A DNA stretch of 64,000 nt from Chloranthus sessilifolius (taxonomy: Eukaryota > Streptophyta > Magnoliopsida > Chloranthales > Chloranthaceae): positions 105,755,416-105,819,415 of the forward strand of contig CM037596.1 in the NCBI GenBank assembly GCA_021018995.1. Reading direction: 5' to 3'. Below, in pieces: positions 56,810 through 64,000 of this stretch; the first letter of the stretch is position 1, and each line of letters begins with the position of its first letter. Made by a program: the position numbers and the translations under genes. Under the pieces are notes generated by a model. It saw nothing but the letters and a program-made list of their open reading frames with translations, did no database searches and had not been told where the DNA came from.

Positions 56810-57334
56810 CAGTAATGCAGTATCTTCATTGATTAGATGAAATTACAACAGATCAGAATCCCAGCGAGGAGATCAGGACCAAGAGAAAAGAAAGACCAAA
56901 AAGGTGACAAAACAACGGAAAAAAGGAAAATAAATAGGTTCCATCCACCTCGGGCGAAAACTCCAGCAATTATGCTGCCAGAACTATGGAGTTATACTAC
57001 ACAATATCTGTTTTCGACCGGTGTTTATTTATTCTTATATGTAATGGGATTAATGCATATTAGCGCTTGAAGACTGCTTTAGTGAAAATAAGAAGGATCT
57101 GACTATAAACTAAACTGGTGATGATCTAAATAAAGAACTTATATTGATTCTGTTATTAATATTACTAGAAGGAACTACAAAATAGATAGGTCCATAAACA
57201 TGAGTTGGTGTTAGGTACCCGACTCAAGTGCCAAACTTGGCACTCGGGTCAATCTCCCTCCAACAACCTTGGGGAATGCATAGATATCGTTGAGCGCTAG
57301 ATCAGTGAAAGGTTAAAAGGGAACACCTGGGCAC
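56807..57334. other. Intergenic stretch, no recognised gene
   Basis: A Lys/Arg-rich open frame at 56837-57070 has no family resemblance I can name and is probably not a gene. Confidence 0.4.
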
Positions 57335-57641
57335 TAATTTGTGTGCTAATATACACCTGGGCACTTCCGAAGCCCAACCATTTTATAAGAGGGAATTGAC
57401 CTAAGAGCCAAGGCTGCCACTCAGGTCATGAACCTAATAACAACTCCATAATCATAAGCAAACTCGAAACTTGAAACAAATTTTTAGGAATAGGAGGAGC
57501 TATAATTTATGAACTAAAATTTACTAGTAATATATGAATCATGAAGAAATACAATTTTCTGTGATACATATATGTCTATCTATAACTTTCATTTAATCAT
57601 GGCTTGAAATTTTAGTTGATGCGTATCGGACTAAACAAATG
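57335..57641 (+). repeat. Second tandem duplication, unit 1 left part
   Basis: From GTGTGCTAATATACACCT to GGACTAAAC this block recurs at 63061-63535. Unit 1 is interrupted by copia element 2 and resumes at 62995-63060. Confidence 0.82.
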
Positions 57642-58197
57642 TGTTGCACGGAAGCTCTCAAATTAACCAACGATCTCACGATGAACGACCAAATAAGAAT
57701 GCAAAATAAAAGGAAATCTAACACAATCACACTAGAGACAATATTTACGTGATTCGGCAATTTGCCTACGTTCACGGGCAACGATGATTCACTATATTGA
57801 TAATCCTACAAGAATACAAGAACACTCAAACCTCACCAAAGCTCTCCACAAAACCGTAGATGGGTTTACCGAAGCTTTACAATGATATCTCAACTCTCTT
57901 AACATTTTAATTCGTCTACGGGTTGTCCCTTATATATAGAAGACCTAAATCCTACTTCTAATTCAAGATAAACTAGCCAAAGAACGGAGTGAAAACGCAA
58001 TTAGATCGTCGTGTGTCGCTCGAGCGAGAACCAAAGTCGCTCGGGCGACTAGAACCCGAAAGTTTGCCCATAGGTTGGGTGCCCAACTCGCTCAAGCGAG
58101 TTCAACCCGAGAAATTGCCCTTATAGACGAAGCACCTCGCTCGAGCGACTTTGCTTGTCGCTCGAGCGACCTTGTTTAAGTTAGAACCTAAACAACA
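57642..58197 (-). mobile_element. Copia element 2, 3' LTR
   Basis: Starts TGTTGCACGGAAGC and ends GAACCTAAACAACA, 556 bases, sense minus. Its sense-start end matches 62884-62994. It carries TCGCTCGAGCGA dyads at 58016-58172. Confidence 0.9.
58016..58172 (-). repeat. Palindromic cluster TCGCTCGAGCGA in a copia LTR
   Basis: Six near-perfect dyads (GTCGCTCGAGCGA, GTCGCTCGGGCGAC, CTCGCTCAAGCGAG, CTCGCTCGAGCGAC, GTCGCTCGAGCGAC) lie in about 160 bases, 25-180 bases from the sense start of the LTR. The remaining 5' LTR stub keeps two or three at 62886-62969. Confidence 0.88.
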
Positions 58198-58299
58198 ATT
58201 CTCCACCTGGCTCTAAGCTTCACCATGTACTATTTCTTCAGATCATCACTAAACTCGTATCATCGCTGCCACCAGCGCCCCAAGGGCGCTCTGTGCTCA

Positions 58300-59749
58300 A
58301 ACCTGTTGAACATTGATCAAATTTAAACAATATTTAAACTTGACCATCGATACCACCTTTGTCATCATATTCGCAGGATTGTCGTTAGTACTCATCTTCT
58401 TCAAAGATATCTCGTCATCTTCGATAACTTCTCATATGAAGTGATACTGTATATCAATGTATTTGGTGCGAGCATGATATACGTGATTCTTTGTTAAGTA
58501 AATCGCACTCTGGCTATCGCAGAACACATCAGCACTTTCCTGTGCAATCCCCAAATCACCAAGTCTTGAAGCCTCAATCATTCTCTCACTACATCTGTTA
58601 CTGTCATATACTCTGTCTCCGTAGTAGACAAAGACACTGTATTCTGTAACATTGACCTCCAGCTAATCGGACTACCTGATAGCGCAAACACATATCCCGT
58701 TGTAGACCGACGCTTATCCAAATCACCCGTGTAATCTGAATCTACATAACCGCATAACTGAAGATCTGTACTACTACATAAAACCAACCCGACATCCATG
58801 GTACCGTGTATGTACCTCATAATCCATTTCATTGCCTGTCAAGACTCTTTGCTCGGATTAGCCATATACTTGCTAACCAAGCTAACGGCCAGTGAAATAT
58901 TCGACCGAGTGCACACCATAGAGTATATCAAGCTACCAACCGCACTCGCAAAAGGAACACGAGTCATGTACTTAAGCTTCTCATCCATAGTAGGAGACAT
59001 GCTAGCCGAAAGATGAAAGTGAGCTACCAATGGAGTACTCTCCTCCTTTGAGTTCTCCATTCCATACCGTAAGAATACCTTCTCAAGATAACTCTTCTGT
59101 GTCAGACACGACTATCTTTTCTTTCTATCTCTCTGAATCTCCATCCCAAGAATCTTTCTCGCTGTGCTAAGATCCCTCATCTCAAACTCCATGCCAATTG
59201 AGATTTCAACTTGTTAATCTCCACCATACTCTTTACAACTATGAGCATGTCATCAACATACAAGAGAAGATAAATAAATGAGTTATTTGCTAGTCTTTTG
59301 AAGTAAACACAGTTGTCGTATTCACTTCGAATATAATTTTAATCTACCATGAACGTGTCAAACCTCTTATACCACTATCTCGGCGACTATTTTAACCCGT
59401 ACAAGGACTTCTTTAATTTGCATATTAACCTCTCTTCTCCAGGAGATTTGAACCCTTCAAGTTGGTTCATATAGATCTCCTCCAAATCACCATATAGAAA
59501 TGTTGTTTTCACATCGAGTTGCTCCAACTCTAAGTTCAACACTTCAACTGTACTACAATTGACAAGAAAATTTGGATTGAAGAATGTTTCACAATTGGTG
59601 AAAACACCTCATTGTAATCAATGTCTTCCTTTTGTGCATAACCCTTTGCTATCAATTATGCCTTGTACCTTGTCCCACTACTTTCCGGAGAACTCGCTTT
59701 CTTCTTATAAACCCACTTGCACTCAATCGCTCTCTTACCCTTAGGTAAC
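58300..59749 (-). pseudogene. Copia element 2: reverse transcriptase and RNase H
   Basis: Minus-strand blocks: LPKGKRAIECKWVYKKKAS at the SINE junction, the classical copia RT start; [11 protein letters not shown] (about 59490); [23 protein letters not shown] (about 59250), with the catalytic YVDD intact; HFHLSASMSPTMDEKLKY and PFASAVGSLIYSMVCTRSNI (about 59000-58870); then RNase H text KWIMRYIHGTMDVGL, GYVDSDYTGDLDKRRSTTGY and SLSTTETEYMTVTD (58832-58578). Stops and frameshifts are present but fewer than in copia 1. Confidence 0.9.
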
Positions 59750-59966
59750 AGCCTCAAGGGGTTAGGTAAGCTGGCCAGGTACCTGCTTCCAAAAGCAGGA
59801 GACCTGAGTTCGAATCCCCACCCCCCCTTGAGGCCACCCTAAGGATTTATATCCTGTATTGACCCGGCATGTGCTGAATTTGGGGTACACATGTGCCCCT
59901 GGGATTAAGCGGGTTCTCTAAGAGGCCCGGATACCCAGGTTATCGAGAAAAAAGAAAAAAAAAAAA
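59750..59966 (+). mobile_element. tRNA-derived SINE in copia RT, 11-bp TSD
   Basis: Head GTTAGGTAAGCTGGCCAGG (box A region) and GAGTTCGAATCC (box B), body AGAGGCCCGGATACCCAGG, tail TTATCGAG plus an A-rich run. A perfect duplication CCTTAGGTAAC flanks it at 59739-59749 and 59967-59977. It splits the copia reverse transcriptase just at its LPKGKR start. Same family as 20734-20868. Confidence 0.93.
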
Positions 59967-59977
59967 CCTTAGGTAAC

Positions 59978-62892
59978 TCTGTCAGTTCTCAAGTTTAATT
60001 CTTGTAAAGAGAATTCATCTCTTCACCCATTGCAACCTTCCATTCCCATGCACATCTTCCACTAATTGCATCCTTGAATGAAGACGACTCATTGTCATCC
60101 AACCATGGATCAAAATATCAGAATTTCGATACGTATCGTCCTGAACTCTAGGACGATACATATCGCGTATCGTTTTGAAACAAATTTTTATTTTTATTTT
60201 CAAAAAAATCCCAAAAATCAAATTATTGGACGATAATTTGAAATTATCGTCCGATAATTTAGCCAAATGGGGTCCCTACCAATCTGTTAAATTATCGGAC
60301 AATACATTCAAATTATCGTCCGATAATTTGAAATTATCGCCCTAAATGGGGTCCTCTAACCGCCAAATTATCGGACGATACATTCAAATTATCATCCGAT
60401 AATTTCACTGTATCGTCCGATAAATATGTGGTTTTTTGGGGTACCCGGTAAAAAGGGTGTTTACCGTATCGTTCATGTCCATATTTTGATCTACGCATCC
60501 AACGTCAATGCATAGGTGACCATATCCTCGTAACCGTAGCGAATTGGCGCTCTAGCATTCCTTTTGGGTTCTTCCACCCGCTAAGGATTGCTCTGGCTCT
60601 CTTTCAATTGTTTCTACACTTGAAATTTCTGCACTTTTTTCTAATGTAGTAACTGAAAGAGTTTCTAACTCCACCTTAAACTGATCTTCCACGACCTCTC
60701 CAATTTTCGTGCTCTGTTTGCTAGAAGTTGGCATAACAGATTCATCAAAAATCACATCTTTGCTGATCATAACCCTTTTCTACTCGGGACACCATAACCT
60801 GTATCCTTTCACGCCATCTGCATACCCTAAGAAAGTCGCTTTCTTAGCTTTTGGGTCAATTTTACTATCTCTGACATTATAGTAAGTTGTGCAACCAAAG
60901 ACGCTCAATGCACTGTAATCTGCAGGCTTCCCTGACCACATTTCAATCAGAGTCTTGCACTCTGTTGCCGTAGACGGTGATATGTTTACTAGATACCACA
61001 TCGTACTGACTGTCTCAGCCCAAAACTCTCTACCCAATCCCGCATTGGATAACATACATCTTGTCTTTTCAAGTAGAGTTTTATTCATACGTTCTGCTAC
61101 CCCAGTCTGTTGTGGTGTATTCCTCACTATGAAATACTTAGCAATACTATTTTCTTCACAGAACTCCTGAAACTGTCCACTGGTATACTCACCACCATTA
61201 TCGGTTCTCAACTGCTTGACCTTCCTTCCAGTCTGGTTCTCAAACAATATTTTTCACCTCTTGAAAATTTTCAACACCTCATCCTTACACTTCATCATGT
61301 AGATCAATATATATCAAGAGTAATCGTCGATGAAGGAGACGAAATACCTAGCACCACCTCTAGAATGAACCTTTGAAAGACACATACATCTGAATGTATA
61401 TAATCCAATGTGCCTTTTGTAGTGTGAACCACATTATTGAACTTAACCCTGCACTGTTTCCCGAAAATTCAATGCTCCCAAAAGTCAACCTTGCCAGCCT
61501 TTACACCTTTCAACAAGCCCTGCTTGCTCAACTCCGTCATCTCTCTTTCTGACATTGGCCCTAGGAACATGTACCATAGTTGTGTAAAGGACAAACTGCT
61601 ATCTTCTAACATAAATACCGCACTTCACCTATCGCAGTACTCCCTGATAGAAAGTAAAAGTTCCCAACCTTTTTCGCTTTCATCACAACCAAAGATCCCT
61701 TTGTCACCTTCAAAACTCCACCTTGAGCTGCAAACTTGAGCCCATTAGAGTCTAGTGTATCAAGCAATATGAGGTTCTTCTTCAATTTCGAAACATGACG
61801 TACATCGGTCAATATTCTCACAACCCCATCGTGCATCTTTATTCTAATACTCCCCTTTCCAACTATTTTGCAAGGCATATTGTTACCAATTAAAACAGTT
61901 TCACCATCTACCTCTTTATAAGACGTAAATGAGTCCCTATTTGGACACATGTGGTAGGAGCACCCTAAATCAAGTATCCATGCATTCTATGATTATTTAT
62001 CAGAAATCACAAAAAATACGTTCCCATCAACATCTGGAGCTTGTTTGGTTATTCCGACCTCATCAACAACCCCTTTCTGTTTCTTATCCTATGCATCGTT
62101 CCTCTTAGCTTGTAACTGAGAACAAGGTCTTCTGATGTGACCCTTTTCGTGACACATGTAACATTCTATAGTCTTTCTATTTCTGGATTATATCTGAAAT
62201 TTGATATACCCCTTCCAGATTTACGGTCATCTGATCTCCCCTAAACAAACAAGTCATCTGCTCGTGTATTACTATCCGAACTTTTCTTGCTCATATCGTT
62301 ACAAAGCAATGTTGTTGTAACTGACTCGAGTTCAATAGTCTCATTCCCATAAAGCAGCGTAGTAACTAGCTGCTCATAGGAATCGAGAAGAGAAGACAAA
62401 AGCAATAGTGCTTTGTCTTCATCCTTAACCTCTTCTCCAACATTTAATAATTTAGATATTATTCTATTGAATTCATTAAGATGTTCATATAGAGGAGTAC
62501 CTTGTTTCATGTGCAACTTGTACAGTTGCTTCTTGAGATACAGACGAGTCGTCAGAGATTTCTTTATGCAGAGACTCCAATTTGGCTCACAGTGAGACCG
62601 CCGAATTCTCCTACATCACGTTTTACGTAATCTCCTTCGCTAGACATAGCCGAATCGTACTACACGCTTGAAGTTTGAATTCTTCTCAATCACCATCGAC
62701 AATATTCGCATGCTTACCAATAAGCCCTTTCAAAGCATTGTGCAGCCCTTGTTGAATCAAGATATCCCGAATTTGTACTTGCCACAAGCCGAAATTAATC
62801 TCCCCGTCGAATTTTTCAATCTCAAACCTCGTGTTCGAAACTTTTGCGGACTTCGATATCATCTCCAACCGTAGAACAAAAACCTCGTTCAA
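59978..62892 (-). pseudogene. Copia element 2: gag, protease, integrase
   Basis: In sense order: gag start EIEKFDGEINFGLWQVQI (about 62800); UBN2-type gag core QGTPLYEHLNEFNRIISKL (62516-62241); intact CCHC knuckle CYMCHEKGHIRRPC (about 62155); protease [19 protein letters not shown] (about 61980), where the catalytic DSG is DLG; pre-integrase text; integrase 61247-60780 with LRTDNGGEYTSGQF, TPQQTGVAERMNKTLLEKTR and FWAETVSTMWYLVN; integrase C-terminal VFGCTTYYNVRDSKIDPKAK and FLGYADGVKGYRLW; linker to 60500. Domain order INT before RT is that of Ty1/copia. The zinc knuckle and integrase motifs are well kept; protease and frames are not. Confidence 0.9.
60104..60495. mobile_element. hAT-like MITE in copia 2, perfect 8-bp TSD
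   Basis: Starts CATGGATCAAAATATCAG and ends CCATATTTTGATCTACG, flanked by CATCCAAC at 60096-60103 and 60496-60503. The interior is made of AAATTATCGGACGATA and TATCGTCCGATAATTT units in both orientations, about eight in all. Confidence 0.92.
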
Positions 62893-62994
62893 GTGAGCTC
62901 AACCCGAGAAATTGCCCTTATGGGCCAAGCACCTTGCTTGAGCGACTTTGCTTGTCGCTCAAGCGACCTTGTTTAAGTTAGAGCCTAAACAACA
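62884..62994 (-). mobile_element. Copia element 2, truncated 5' LTR
   Basis: Only the sense-start part matching 58085-58197 remains. It joins directly to the gag leader, so most of the LTR and the primer binding site have been deleted. Confidence 0.85.
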
Positions 62995-63600
62995 GTATGG
63001 TCATTCAGTCATGGAAAATGACACAAAATATTCACTAATCAAGGTTACAAGTGAACATTCAGTAATTTGTGTGCTCATATATACCTCGACACTTCCGAAG
63101 CCCAACCATTTTATAAGAGGGAATTGATGTGAGAGCCAAGGCTGCCACTCAGGTCATGTACCTAATAACAACTCATAATCATAACCAAACTCGAAACTTC
63201 AAACAAATTTCAAGGAGTAGGAGGAGCTATAATTTATGAACTAAAATTTACTAATAATATATGAGTCATGAAGAAATAAAATTTTATGTGATGCATATAT
63301 GTCTATCTATAACTTTCATTTAATCATGGTTTGAAACAAGGATCAAAATTTCGACCGAAATTATCGGTTTCGGTCCCCACCGAAACGATAATATGGGACC
63401 GAAATTTCGGTCATTGTTTGTATGAGAATAAAATTATCAGCCGAAATTCAAATTTTTGGTTTCGGTCCCCTCTGAAACCCGAAATTTTGATCCTTGGTTT
63501 GAAATTTTAATTGAAGTGTCTCGGACTAAACGTATGGTCATTCAATCATGGACAAGATGACATAGAATATATTCCAATTGCAGGTAATATATCCAAAATT
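62995..63600 (+). repeat. Second tandem duplication: end of unit 1 and unit 2
   Basis: 62995-63060 (GTATGGTCATTCAGTCATGG) completes unit 1. 63061 onward repeats the blocks CACTTCCGAAGCCCAACCA, GAGGAGCTATAATTTATGAA and ACTTTCATTTAATCATGG, then after a MITE GGACTAAACGTATGGTCATTCAATCATGG. Confidence 0.82.
63337..63496. mobile_element. hAT-like MITE with perfect 8-bp TSD
   Basis: Starts CAAGGATCAAAATTTCGACC and ends CCGAAATTTTGATCCTTG, TIRs of about 18 bases. Flanked by GTTTGAAA at 63329-63336 and 63497-63504. It sits in unit 2 of the tandem duplication but is absent from unit 1, so it arrived after the duplication. Confidence 0.93.
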
Positions 63601-64000
63601 GATACAAAATGTTTAGCTTTCTAGCAGTGTTACCTAGACACTTCTACTTTTGGGATTTTGTCATGCCGACACTTGGTGGCACTTGGACACTCCACAAAAA
63701 ATGTATAAAATTTAGTATCTCACAAAAGGAAAAGATTGGATCCTTAAAAACGAATTGTATAATATAGTATACTTTTAGTTAGGTTCATAACATACATTAT
63801 GCAGATTACAATTACATATCTCAATTGGTTCTCCAAGATTTCCCTTCAATATTTTTTCTATATACTTTCTTCTTCTTTTATTAAGGTCGTGCCACCATAT
63901 TGGAATCTTTATAAACTAGCATGCCAATCATCTATGACACCTAGACACGTGGCACCAGAGGTAACACTGCTTTCGAGACTTGGAGCTGACATTTCCAATT
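63601..64000. other. Unassigned right-end stretch
   Basis: AT-rich, no coding recognised. CACTT-GACACT and CACCTAGACACGTGGCAC phrases at both ends of 63630-63960 are inverted (GTTACCTAGACACT against AGGTAACACTG), so another MITE may span about 63628-63968. Confidence 0.35.

Larger units (their letters stand above)
57642..62994 (-). mobile_element. Ty1/copia element 2
   Basis: A minus-strand copia element with a complete 3' LTR, gag-pol in the usual order, and a 5' LTR reduced to about 110 bases. The flanking five bases AAATG and GTATG agree at three positions, a worn target duplication. A SINE (59750-59966) and a hAT MITE (60104-60495) are inserted in pol. Confidence 0.9.

Noticed and set aside
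56837-57070. 77-residue basic open frame
   Set aside because: No recognisable domain, no splice or homologous context; length is within chance for this composition.

Overview
The window is nuclear DNA of a flowering plant, most likely a woody eudicot. It is AT-rich and gene-poor, has intron-containing receptor-kinase genes, and holds every major plant transposon class (Ty3/gypsy, Ty1/copia, PIF/Harbinger, hAT, Mutator, CACTA, SINE). Only two host-gene features are convincing: an apparently intact membrane-anchored receptor-like pseudokinase (33213-34205, minus) and the orphan last exon of a HAESA/HSL1-type LRR receptor kinase (50058-50428, minus). Almost everything else is transposon, much of it nested.

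Layout. 1-9061: an internally deleted gypsy element on the minus strand (3' LTR, polypurine tract, gag remnant, primer binding site, 5' LTR), with a solo LTR of a related family inserted into its 5' LTR. 9202-11182: two Mutator-type elements. 11183-14336: two further LTRs. 15261-18640: a decayed PIF/Harbinger transposon with a Myb/SANT-like ORF1, a transposase and an unexpected caulimovirus-VI/RNase H1-N-like ORF. 20734-23528: a SINE split by a second large solo LTR. 24100-30780: a second, longer Harbinger element with convergent transposase and Myb/NAM-associated genes. 31200-43000: many MITEs around the pseudokinase gene. 43732-49351: a Ty1/copia element with both LTRs. 50058-50428: the HAESA-like exon. 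51606-55474: gypsy fragments (chromovirus-type 3' end, Tat-type integrase, LTR). 56228-56806: hairpin and microsatellite-flanked MITEs. 57642-62994: a second copia element, itself hit by a SINE and a hAT MITE. 63337-63496: a last hAT MITE.

The most striking signal is not a gene. Several unrelated LTR families each carry, in the upstream (U3) part of the LTR, a cluster of short perfect palindromes. The palindrome differs by family: TCGATTAATCGA, TTGATCGATCAA, GCGTATAATC/GATTATGCGC, ATCGATCGATCGAT, TCGCTCGAGCGA. Between related families the surrounding LTR backbone is recognisably shared while the palindrome has been replaced by a different palindrome, which suggests that the symmetry rather than the sequence is kept. 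Many insertions have perfect target-site duplications, so their order of nesting can be read directly.
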